Below are positions 1 through 6,148 of a stretch of 11,517 nucleotides of DNA, piece after piece (within the stretch, counting starts at the first letter, position 1; each line of letters opens with the position of its first letter). The notes beneath the pieces are model-generated. The model was not told the origin of the DNA. It worked only from the letters and a program-made list of their open reading frames with translations, and made no database searches. The position numbers were made by a program, and so were the translations under genes. This DNA comes from CAJUOR01 sp964596105 (GTDB taxonomy: Bacteria > Bacillota_I > Bacilli_A > Erysipelotrichales > Coprobacillaceae): contig CAZQRT010000046.1 of NCBI GenBank assembly GCA_964596105.1, forward strand, positions 1 through 11,517, written 5' to 3'.

Positions 1-2
1 CG

Positions 3-170
3 AAACTGCTTCCGTTTGTCATTCAGAACGATGCTTTCTTTGATTATGCTGTTGGACGTTCCGCCGGCTCCCTTTCTCCACGTGTCAAGTGGGAGCATCT
101 GAGAAATTACGAATTTGAATTGCCTGACACGAGGATACCCTGGGTCAGGAAACCATTACCCTTTCCTTGA
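3..170 (+). pseudogene. C-terminal fragment of type I restriction HsdS specificity subunit
   Basis: The frame entering from the left edge reads KLLPFVIQNDAFFDYAV, then SAGSLSPRVKW, EHLRNYEFELPD. This is the conserved end of a target-recognition domain in type I restriction-modification specificity subunits (HsdS), which choose the DNA sequence for the HsdR/HsdM complex. In the family the FELP stretch is normally followed by a Pro/Leu-Glu-Glu-Gln segment and a helical spacer. Here the homology stops after ELPD, the next 13 codons (TRIPWVRKPLPFP) are unlike HsdS, and TGA follows at 168-170. The remainder is in the same frame as the phage gene fragment that follows, so the two relics look joined end to end. 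The N-terminal part lies outside the window, so whether a full subunit exists to the left cannot be seen. It could also be a silent hsdS cassette of a phase-variable system. Confidence 0.75.
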
Positions 171-173
171 GAT

Positions 174-730
174 TTGTCTGATCAAATCGGACTGCATCCT
201 AAAATCATCCGTAAAACGCAAGGGAATCCCTGCCCGTGGAGCGCTAAACTCGCCGGGGTGTATGATTATCCGTGTGACAGAACTGTGTTCAGGCGTCACG
301 CCAACTGCAGTTGCATCATTGATTATGATCCAGGTGACGGAAAGCGAATACAAAATGCTTTTACCAAGCGCTGGACAGGAACTAAGAAAATTGACAGGAT
401 TGTGGCAAGAGAAAAGGCCGGAGCAGATGCGACAGCATTTTTGAATGATTTAGCGGAACATCCGGCAAAACTAGGAGCTTACACCCCGGAGACACTTAAA
501 AAAGAACTGGAAGATAAAGGATTTGATGTGAAGCCGCTATCCAATGGCAACTTAAAAATAAACTTTTTGAAGAAGGCGGAGGATATAAAGCAAACTTCGG
601 AGGTGATGGACTTATAATGTATCATCCGAAAGAACGAAGTCACCACGGTGGAGCTTACTACAAAATATCAACGGGAAAGGGAGGCATACATAGATATGAC
701 AGGAATGGAAACGAAATTAAACGCGAGTGA
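174..730 (+). pseudogene. Phage minor capsid (SPP1 gp7-like) C-terminal fragment with toxin-like module, frameshifted
   Basis: Residues about 5-60 (IGLHPKIIRKTQGNPCPW, FRRHANCSCIIDYDPGDGKR) match the Cys/His-rich end of phage minor head / head-morphogenesis proteins. The usual CPWC pair is CPWS here, leaving C20, H42, C45 and C47. After a basic linker, residues about 88-130 (LNDLAEHPAKLGAYTPETLK, FDVKPLSNGNLK) begin a C-terminal module seen as an extension of such capsid proteins. The open frame ends at TAA 615-617, but from 566 another frame continues the module without a break (FEEGGGYKANFGGDGLIMYH, SHHGGAYYKISTGKGG, IHRYDRNGNEIKRE) to TGA 728-730. The shift lies at the T-run 564-568. The first frame begins at a TTG just after a stop, with no good ribosome site, so the N-terminal capsid part is missing. 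The module resembles compact HH-containing polymorphic-toxin tips, but I cannot name its activity. It is probably dead through 5' truncation and frameshift, unless the T-run is a sequencing error. Confidence 0.7.
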
Positions 731-995
731 TTCCCTTAATCATTTAAATGGGCTATTAAAATCCAAATACAAAGAGGTTGTCATAAAGAATAGGGAAGTA
801 TTTTATTCTCCTTATAAAGATATATATTTTGAGCCTTTCATTATGGGCGACTGGGAGGCTATTGGCGTTGAATATGCACATGGTAAACTCGATGCTGAAT
901 TATACCGCTATGAGGATGGTGATCTTTTCTACCTTGATGATTATGATAGCATAGATGCACTGACGAAAGACGTTTTACAAGAGATAGAGGGGTAA
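696..995 (+). CDS. Small acidic protein, candidate immunity protein to the preceding toxin-like module
   Basis: The product has 99 residues beginning MTGMETKLNASDSLNHLNGL. I chose the ATG at 696 because GGGAGG at 679-684 lies 11 bases upstream; ATG 705 is an alternative. The longer GTG reading from 648 would lie entirely inside the toxin-module frame. The protein is acidic and aromatic-rich with no signal peptide or membrane segment: LKSKYKEVVIKNREVFYSPY, YFEPFIMGDWEAIGVEYAH, YEDGDLFYLDDYDSIDAL. It overlaps the end of the toxin-module frame by 35 bases, as expected of a toxin-immunity pair made from one transcript. I do not recognise a named domain. The immunity role is inferred from position, size and acidity only. 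The frame is intact although its neighbours on both sides are broken, which would fit retention of an antidote. It could instead be an unrelated prophage accessory gene. Confidence 0.6.
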   Translation: MTGMETKLNASDSLNHLNGLLKSKYKEVVIKNREVFYSPYKDIYFEPFIMGDWEAIGVEYAHGKLDAELYRYEDGDLFYLDDYDSIDALTKDVLQEIEG

Positions 996-998
996 CAT

Positions 999-1327
999 AT
1001 GGCAAAAGACGACTATTATACAATAGCCGCTAAAATATTAGTTTATCTTTATAAAAAATATCAGCATAAAGAAGGATTGAAAGAGGATTACATTTCCCCT
1101 GAGACTGCTGATTTTCCTATCAGCAAGGAGCAGCTGTATGAAACAATCTATATGCTGTGTGATCAGGGATATATTACAGGTCATGTTAAAAGAGCATGGG
1201 GTGGAGACATCCTTGTAGATATATCAAGCTTAAGGATCCCATTGATTACATGCGTGAAAACAGGCAAATGAAAAAGGTGCTCCATGCTTTGAAAGAAGCG
1301 TCTGATATTTTCTTGAAGTTCAAATAA
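999..1327 (+). pseudogene. YjcQ-family protein, frameshifted near its C-terminus
   Basis: ATG 999 has GAGGGG at 987-992, a spacing of 6, and starts 3 bases after the preceding stop, so the two genes were co-transcribed. The N-terminal part (MAKDDYYTIAAKILVYLYKK, DFPISKEQLYETIYMLCDQG, WGGDILVDISSLRI) has the look of the YjcQ family, small winged-helix-like proteins common in prophages and of unknown function. The open frame then turns into PLITCVKTGK and stops at TGA 1269-1271. The expected ending is found in another frame from 1241: IDYMRENRQMKKVLHALK then EASDIFLKFK, to TAA 1325-1327. Family members carry about four residues (of the type TPxG) between RI and IDY. Only two bases remain there, so a deletion of about 10 bases at 1238-1241 is inferred. 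The truncated 90-residue product may still be made. Confidence 0.75.
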
Positions 1328-1586
1328 TTAATCGCGCCGGCATAGCCGGTCTTTATTATATACAGTCACGCCAAGTGTGCTTTCACTTTATCTTGTACTT
1401 GCTGTACCTGCCTTACACTATTTTGCTTATTGGCAGCACCTGATTTTTTTGTCCATTGATTATCATTAATGAGGTGGTTACATGAGGTAATTGGCAGACA
1501 ATTGCGCTTGTCCAATCATATGAAGTATTTTCCTGCTTAAATTTATCCCCCCCAAATCCTTGATCAAAACTTGCTTTTCACTCCAC
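1328..1586. other. Gene-poor junction between AT-rich relic region and GC-richer core
   Basis: Apart from the terminator at 1335-1356 this stretch has no convincing gene. A stop-free run on the - strand (1515 down to 1366, TTG start possible, no ribosome site) encodes 49 residues ending NDNQWTKKSGAANKQNSVRQ then VQQVQDKVKAHLA. It has a plausible amphipathic helix and may be the tail of a decayed gene. No tRNA, insertion-sequence ends or obvious direct-repeat attachment site could be seen. Confidence 0.4.
1335..1356 (+). terminator. Short hairpin after the YjcQ relic
   Basis: CCGGC (1337-1341), loop ATA, GCCGG (1345-1349), then TCTTTATT. It is a five-pair GC stem with a weak T-tract eight bases after the YjcQ stop, and plausibly ended the left transcript. 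The short stem and interrupted T-run make it a modest call. Confidence 0.45.
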
Positions 1587-1612
1587 AAAAAAAGCCGGCC
1601 TGCTGCCAGCTT
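1587..1612 (-). terminator. Rho-independent terminator of the MATE 1 unit, also usable from the + strand
   Basis: On the - strand AAGCTGGC, loop AGCAG, GCCGGCTT forms an eight-pair stem with one G-U, followed directly by seven T. It lies 8 bases past the stop codon of the exporter gene. On the + strand the same stem is followed by C and six T, so it probably also stops read-through from the left region. Confidence 0.85.
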
Positions 1613-1620
1613 CTTTTTTA

Positions 1621-3000
1621 TCAGGCTGCGGAAATCTTCTTCATCCACTTGCGGCTCCTTAAACGGAAATAACACCAGACACACTTAATAATCTGATCAA
1701 TCTTCAGCATGGTGTAAACCCAGAAGCTGGACCAGTGGAAGACCAGGCCGGCCAGGTATCCCAAAGGTATCGAGGCGACCCACAAAAACAGGATGTCCCC
1801 AACCATGAGGAACTTGGTATCGCCGCCGGCTCTTAAAACACCCTTGGTTAAGATGGAGTTCATGGACTGGAAGATCATGATGAAACTGATGGAATACATC
1901 AGTTCATTGGCGATCTCCTTGGCCTCCGGTGATACTTTATAGTAGTTGATGACCGGGTTTTTCACAAGCAGGATAAATATCGCGGCCAACACGCCAATGA
2001 AAGCCCCCAGCCCCAGAAACGTGTAACCCTGCCTTTGCGCCTTATCATAATCACCCTCGCCCATGGTATGGCCGGTAATGATGCCGCTGGCATTCGAAAT
2101 GCCCTGGGTTAAGACCGAAGACAGCTGCTGAACCACCGTGGTCACGGAATTGGCCGCGACAAACGCGCTGCCGATTCTTCCCATCACCATCGCGACCGCG
2201 TTGTTGCCCAAAGCCAGAAGCGAATCAGAAACCAGCACCGGAATGCTGATTTTTAAATACTGCTCCAAAAGATGCCCGGTGGACATAAACAGATGATTGA
2301 GACGGTAGCGGATTCGCTTGTCGATAAAGAAGAAATACCCGCAGATGAAAACCAGCTCAAAAACCCGGGCGATTAAAGTTCCCAAAGCCGCCCCGGCGAT
2401 TTCCATGCGCGGCATGCCCAGCTCACCGAAGATAAATATCCAGTTAAAGAAAATGTTGATGAAGAAAGCCAGAATGGAACTGATTAAAGGCAGCCGCACC
2501 TGGCCGACACTGCGCAGGACAATGGTGCAGGTCAGTGAGAAACTCATGGCGAAATAAGTAGGAATGAGCCAGCGGAAATAGCTGATGCCGTAATTGATGA
2601 TCAGTTCATCGCTGGTGTACAGCCGCATGATCCCGCCCGGGATAAAAACCGTCACCAGCGTAAAAACCGTGCTGAATAACAGACAGATCCTGAGCATGAT
2701 GGTCACCGACTGCCTTAAGGCATGCTCGTCTTTCATGCCCCAGAACCGGGCGGTTAAGACACTGGCCCCCATGCCGATGCCCATGCAGCAGATTTGAAAC
2801 AGGTTGATAAACTGCCCCGCCAGACTGGAAGCGGACAGCTGGGCATCCCCCATACTGGAAAGCATGACCGTGTCCATCAGGTTAATGCCGACGGTAATGA
2901 GCTGCTGCAAAGAGATCGGAATGGCGATCTGGATCATCTTGATATAAAATTCCTTATCCCCTACATAATCCCTCCAGGTCAGTTTCTTGGCCACGTTCAT
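1621..3000 (-). CDS. MATE family multidrug/Na+ antiporter (MATE 1)
   Basis: The product is a 459-residue membrane protein with about twelve hydrophobic segments, the usual MATE length. These proteins export cationic drugs or metabolites across the cytoplasmic membrane in exchange for Na+ or H+. Diagnostic stretches are IAIPISLQQLITVGINLMDT in the first helix, GIGMGASVLTARFWGMKDEH after helix 2, LRSVGQVRLPLISSI in the first half, the equivalent LRAGGDTKFLMVGDILFLW in the second half, and a basic tail RLRSRKWMKK. The ATG at 2998-3000 overlaps the stop of the upstream RNA methyltransferase gene (ATGA), so the two are translationally coupled. The GGAG ribosome site is only 2 bases from this ATG, and a GTG two codons later would have a better spacing of 8. 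It is the last gene of its unit. The substrate cannot be deduced. It is a different subfamily from the second MATE protein in the window. Confidence 0.93.
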   Translation of the reverse strand: MNVAKKLTWRDYVGDKEFYIKMIQIAIPISLQQLITVGINLMDTVMLSSMGDAQLSASSLAGQFINLFQICCMGIGMGASVLTARFWGMKDEHALRQSVTIMLRICLLFSTVFTLVTVFIPGGIMRLYTSDELIINYGISYFRWLIPTYFAMSFSLTCTIVLRSVGQVRLPLISSILAFFINIFFNWIFIFGELGMPRMEIAGAALGTLIARVFELVFICGYFFFIDKRIRYRLNHLFMSTGHLLEQYLKISIPVLVSDSLLALGNNAVAMVMGRIGSAFVAANSVTTVVQQLSSVLTQGISNASGIITGHTMGEGDYDKAQRQGYTFLGLGAFIGVLAAIFILLVKNPVINYYKVSPEAKEIANELMYSISFIMIFQSMNSILTKGVLRAGGDTKFLMVGDILFLWVASIPLGYLAGLVFHWSSFWVYTMLKIDQIIKCVWCYFRLRSRKWMKKISAA

Positions 3001-3848
3001 CTCTCCTTTTTGCCGATTTTCGCGATAAAAAAACCTTCAAAATACTCATTGGGCATAATCGTATGACAGTTTTCCAGAATACTGGGCAATTGCGCAATAT
3101 CATTCCAGAACGGCTCCTCATCCTTTCTGACAAAGGCGCCGTGCTGTGGTAAAACATCATTTAAGACCATCTCATTTTCGTTTTTAAACAATGAGCAGGT
3201 GCTGTAAACCAGAAGCCCGTCCGGTTTTAAAAGCTTCAAGGCGTGATCCAGTAACTGCCGCTGTAATACGATCAGTCTTGTGAAGAGCTTTTCATCATAA
3301 CGGGTCATCGTGCACGGGGCATCCAGAAGGATCATGTCAAAGGGCCTTTGCACATCCAGGTTTAAAGCGTCCATGATCAAGGGCTTAACGCGCGTGGCCC
3401 TCTGCTTTTTCAGGTTGTACTTTAACCGCTCCCCGCGAATCTTATTTTTTTCCACCGCGGTAATCTTGGCGTCATGACTTAGCAGGTTCACCAGCTGGCA
3501 GGTCTTGGAGCCGGGCGCGGCGCACATATCGAGCACCTGGAGACGCTTTTTCTCACTTTTCATGAGTAAAGGCGGAATCATACTGGAAAGGGACTGGAAG
3601 TATATTTTTCCTTCTTCGTATAACGGTGATTTTTTTAAAAAATACTCATCCTTTTGATCAATGACAAAGGCCTGATCATACCAGGACACTTTCTCAAAAG
3701 CGATCTTTTGTTCATTTAAATAAGCGGTGACTTCATGAAGATCAGAAACCGTGGTATTGACCCGAAAGCTCGCCTTTCTTTTGGTATTGAGGCCGGTTAA
3801 AATCAGCGGGGTAAGGGAGCCGTATTGTTCATATAAGAGATCTTCCAT
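2997..3848 (-). CDS. NOL1/NOP2/Sun (RsmB/RsmF-type) RNA cytosine-C5 methyltransferase
   Basis: The product has 283 residues and uses S-adenosylmethionine to methylate C5 of cytosine in RNA, probably rRNA, in the cytoplasm. Motif I is VLDMCAAPGSKT (residues 106-116). Motif IV is LLDAPCT with Cys179, and motif VI is VYSTCSL with Cys218; this two-cysteine pair is the hallmark of the family (nucleophile and release cysteine). The ending EYFEGFFIAKI is the usual final strand. There is no NusB domain in front and no PUA-like extension behind, so it is shorter than E. coli RsmB or RsmF and the target base is uncertain. I start at ATG 3848 (MEDLLYEQYG) because AGGTGG lies 4 bases upstream. An earlier ATG at 3893 would begin inside the -35 element. 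It is the first gene of a two-gene unit with MATE 1, from the promoter at 3865-3893. Confidence 0.9.
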   Translation of the reverse strand: MEDLLYEQYGSLTPLILTGLNTKRKASFRVNTTVSDLHEVTAYLNEQKIAFEKVSWYDQAFVIDQKDEYFLKKSPLYEEGKIYFQSLSSMIPPLLMKSEKKRLQVLDMCAAPGSKTCQLVNLLSHDAKITAVEKNKIRGERLKYNLKKQRATRVKPLIMDALNLDVQRPFDMILLDAPCTMTRYDEKLFTRLIVLQRQLLDHALKLLKPDGLLVYSTCSLFKNENEMVLNDVLPQHGAFVRKDEEPFWNDIAQLPSILENCHTIMPNEYFEGFFIAKIGKKER

Positions 3849-3864
3849 AAAACCACCTGCTTTT

Positions 3865-3893
3865 ATTATACTCAAGGCGGCAATTGACGTCAA
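3865..3893 (-). promoter_or_regulatory. Sigma-A promoter of the methyltransferase-MATE 1 unit
   Basis: On the - strand TTGACG (3893-3888), a 17-base spacer, and a perfect TATAAT (3870-3865). The expected start of transcription is about 3858, only about 10 bases before the ATG, so the leader consists of little more than the ribosome site. Confidence 0.85.
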
Positions 3894-3913
3894 ACATCCC
3901 GGGATGATACAAT
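3884..3913 (+). promoter_or_regulatory. Sigma-A promoter of the EIIB-ROK gene
   Basis: TTGACG (3884-3889), an 18-base spacer, and TACAAT (3908-3913). Its -35 shares four bases with the -35 of the opposite promoter, the two forming the palindrome TTGACGTCAA. The expected start is about 3920, at the ribosome site, giving a leader of about 14 bases. Confidence 0.75.
3895..3906. promoter_or_regulatory. Perfect 12-base palindrome CATCCCGGGATG, candidate operator
   Basis: The palindrome lies wholly in the spacer of the + strand promoter and starts one base beyond the -35 of the - strand promoter. A dimeric regulator bound here would block the + promoter and could affect the - promoter. No protein is known from this window to bind it, and a 12-base palindrome can arise by chance. 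Confidence 0.4.
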
Positions 3914-3933
3914 AAAGCCGGGAGGCGATAGCC

Positions 3934-5340
3934 TTGGATGAGTTCTTAAAGGATATCTATATCGGCGTTTTTCGCCAGTGGGTGCTGGGCCAGAATCAGG
4001 AAAACATCACGATCACGGAAAACCAGACAGACGGATTAGATGTGCTGACCATTGAATCGCTGCTTTGCTACGGCACCATTACTTTTTATCCTTCCCATAT
4101 CGTGGAACTGGCGGTCAAAAATAAAATGACGGAGCAGACCGAGTTCTACATCCATTTTCAGATGAATACGTTAAGCCACGCCACCAGTTTATTTAAGGAA
4201 ATGATAGCCTGCATCGCCCGTGTTGACGCCAAGAAAAGCGTGCGGGTGGCTTTGAGCTGCACGGGCGGACTGACGACCGGGCTGTTTGCCCAGGAGCTGA
4301 ATGAGGCGGCGGAGAAAGCGGATTTGAATTATTTTTTCAATGAGGTCCCTTATCCCAAGCTTTATGAGGTCGGCCGGCATTATCAGGTTATCCTGCTGGC
4401 GCCGCAGATCTCCTACCAGCTGGCCCGGGTGAAAGAGGTTTTCAAGCCGCAGCTGGTCATGAATATTCCCCCGCAGATTTTTGCCCGTTATGATACCGCG
4501 GCCCTGTTCGCCTTGCTGGATGAGTCGCTGCAAACCAAAAAAGAAGATCCTCTGCCCTTACTGGAGAATCCGGATTTTCGCGATTTGCAGCCCGGCAAGA
4601 GGAAGATCTTAAGTGTCGTGATGCTGGCGGAGGCCGGTAACACTCGCCTGGTGACGGCTTTGTGGCAGGATCAGAAGGTGATTTATGACAAGGAGACCAT
4701 CAAACCGGCGATCAGTTATGATGATCTGGTCGCCATCCTGGATGTGATATTTGTCATGCATCCCGATATTGAGGTCATCGGGCTGGTTTTGCCGGGAATC
4801 GCGGATGAGCAGGCCTGGCTTCGTTTCTCGCGGGGCAAGGAGAATTATGATGTCGTGAACCGGCTTGAGATCCGCTACCGCAAAAAGGTGGTTTTAGCCA
4901 ATCACGCCAATTGTTTTGCCGTGGGCTGCTACTGCGCCTGGAGGGATTTTAGTTCGATCTCGGTTTTTTATCAGGATATGCCCGGATCCGCGGGGAGAAT
5001 CGGCAGCATGCAGAACGGTCATGTCATCCTGGGCGGTCACGGTGACGCGGGGAATTTGGATCACCTCTATTTTGCCCAGCCTGTTTCTTCACTTGCTTTA
5101 AGTCCGGAAGGAACGTTAGAGATGGTCAGTCAGATTCTGGCGATGCTGACAGGAATCCTGGATCCCGAGATGTTTGTTTTCGCCACCGATATGATTCATG
5201 ATGAGAGCATTTTGATCGCGCGCATGCAGGAACTGCTGCCGGGCGTCAGGCTGCCGAGAATCGTGAAGTCGCGCCATGCCAAGGAGCACATGGCTTTAGG
5301 GGCCGCGATGCTGGCGTTGAAGGAACTGTTGAAGAAATAA
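3934..5340 (+). CDS. PTS EIIB (lactose/cellobiose-type) fused to degenerate ROK-like domain, probable sensor
   Basis: The product has 468 residues. The start is TTG (GGAGG at 3921-3925, spacing 8); the nearby ATG at 3938 is in another frame and soon stops. Residues 1-95 are unrecognised. Residues 102-198 resemble EIIB of the lactose/cellobiose PTS: VRVALSCTGGLTTGLFAQEL puts the phosphorylatable Cys at 109, and VILLAPQISYQLARVKEVF is the family's second signature. Residues 225-466 resemble a ROK (sugar kinase/NagC-type) fold: VIGLVLPGI, VVLANHANCFAVGCY, GRIGSMQNGHVILGGHGDAG, and the helix HAKEHMALGAAMLALKEL. The ROK catalytic Asp (family ENDAN) is His324 here, the phosphate-1 Asp of the first strand is absent (LAEAGNTR), and no zinc-binding CxCGxxGC motif is visible. 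There is no helix-turn-helix or membrane segment, so it is probably cytoplasmic. It is monocistronic, convergent with the CMD gene and divergent from the methyltransferase. I infer that it senses sugar or PTS phosphorylation state; its partner is unknown. Confidence 0.75.
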   Translation: MDEFLKDIYIGVFRQWVLGQNQENITITENQTDGLDVLTIESLLCYGTITFYPSHIVELAVKNKMTEQTEFYIHFQMNTLSHATSLFKEMIACIARVDAKKSVRVALSCTGGLTTGLFAQELNEAAEKADLNYFFNEVPYPKLYEVGRHYQVILLAPQISYQLARVKEVFKPQLVMNIPPQIFARYDTAALFALLDESLQTKKEDPLPLLENPDFRDLQPGKRKILSVVMLAEAGNTRLVTALWQDQKVIYDKETIKPAISYDDLVAILDVIFVMHPDIEVIGLVLPGIADEQAWLRFSRGKENYDVVNRLEIRYRKKVVLANHANCFAVGCYCAWRDFSSISVFYQDMPGSAGRIGSMQNGHVILGGHGDAGNLDHLYFAQPVSSLALSPEGTLEMVSQILAMLTGILDPEMFVFATDMIHDESILIARMQELLPGVRLPRIVKSRHAKEHMALGAAMLALKELLKK

Positions 5341-5374
5341 AGAAAAGAGCAGCTGTTAATCACTGCTCTTTTCT
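5341..5374. terminator. Bidirectional terminator between convergent genes
   Basis: AGAAAAGAGCAG (5341-5352), a 10-base loop, and CTGCTCTTTTCT (5363-5374) form a perfect 12-pair stem whose arms end in A- and T-rich runs, so it can act on both strands. It begins directly after the EIIB-ROK stop codon and ends one base before the stop codon of the opposite gene. Confidence 0.9.
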
Positions 5375-5375
5375 A

Positions 5376-6134
5376 TTAGCCGTTGTTTTTGGCGGCCTCA
5401 TTGACACACCTTAAGGCATTTAAGCTTCTTGGATAACCGATATAAGGCAGACACTGCGAGATCACCTTGATCAGGAACTCCTTGTCATTGCCGATTCTCA
5501 TGTTACCGGCGGCATGGCTGGTCAGCTGCGGTTCACAGCCGCCCTGCGCGGCCAGAAAGCAGAACGTGATCATTTCCCGCTGTCTGTAATTCAAACCCTT
5601 ACGGGTATAGTAATCGCCGAAGCAGTTGTCCGCCAGCCAGACATTGATATGCTGACTTTCCTTGGGAGCGGTTTTCCACGATTCTCTCATGTGTTCCCCG
5701 AAAATGTCAACCTGGGCCTGGTTGCCTTTTTCGCGGCGGTCTTCGGTGGTCGTGGTCGCCTGTTCCGGAAGCGGCAGGGAAATACCCTTAGACTCAAACA
5801 CCTCGTTGGTCGCTTTTAGAAACGGAAATACCCGGCCGATGCCCAGATAAGCGGTGGCCTGATAAACGATCTCCTTGATCTCCACCGGGGTGACATCGAA
5901 GTTCAGGGCGGCGGCGACCATGCTGCGGTACTCGTCGATGCCCTGACAGCCGATCAGCGTCGCCAGGATGGCGATAAAGCGGGTTTTGTCATCGAGATCG
6001 TCCTGATTGACGACTTCATCAAAGGCGAAGTTGTCAAAGCGCTCGATGAATTCGGGATCAGTCCTGAGAAAATCAGACTTGTAGCCCGGGAACATTTTCT
6101 CGTGATAATCTTTTGCTTTTTGTGAGATGCTCAT
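5376..6134 (-). CDS. Carboxymuconolactone decarboxylase (CMD) family protein with two tandem CMD domains
   Basis: The product has 252 residues. Two copies of the all-helical CMD/AhpD fold are visible. The first spans about 30-115 (FIAILATLIGCQGIDEYRSM, then VTPVEIKEIVYQATAYLGIG, RVFPFLKATNEVF). The second spans about 140-245 (REMITFCFLAAQGGCEPQLT, SHAAGNMRIG, VISQCLPYIGYPRSLNALRC), with a Thr-rich linker at 125-133. The peroxidase-type CxxC motif of AhpD is absent; single cysteines Cys63 and Cys200 and His207 remain, so a thiol-peroxidase activity is doubtful and the substrate is unknown. The family includes gamma-carboxymuconolactone decarboxylase, but no aromatic-degradation genes are nearby. 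AAAGGAGG lies 7 bases before the ATG. It is the second gene of a unit, 14 bases behind MATE 2, which suggests a shared detoxification or redox role. Confidence 0.88.
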   Translation of the reverse strand: MSISQKAKDYHEKMFPGYKSDFLRTDPEFIERFDNFAFDEVVNQDDLDDKTRFIAILATLIGCQGIDEYRSMVAAALNFDVTPVEIKEIVYQATAYLGIGRVFPFLKATNEVFESKGISLPLPEQATTTTEDRREKGNQAQVDIFGEHMRESWKTAPKESQHINVWLADNCFGDYYTRKGLNYRQREMITFCFLAAQGGCEPQLTSHAAGNMRIGNDKEFLIKVISQCLPYIGYPRSLNALRCVNEAAKNNG

Positions 6135-6148
6135 GTTTTTTTCCTCCT

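Noticed and set aside
115..444. 109-residue frame overlapping the capsid relic
   Set aside because: It lies in a shifted frame over the recognisable HsdS and capsid sequences and matches no family pattern.
560..572. Programmed -1 frameshift in the toxin-like module
   Set aside because: The site CTTTTTG is not a canonical X XXY YYZ heptamer and I see no stable downstream hairpin; mutation or read error is simpler.
1478..1684. 68-residue - strand frame overlapping the MATE 1 end
   Set aside because: It runs through the MATE 1 terminator and overlaps its coding end in another frame; the translation is not protein-like except its last 13 residues, which may belong to a relic.
3846..3893. Upstream ATG at 3893 as the start of the RNA methyltransferase
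   Set aside because: It lies in the promoter -35, before the predicted transcription start, and the extra 15 residues match nothing in the family; ATG 3848 has its own ribosome site.
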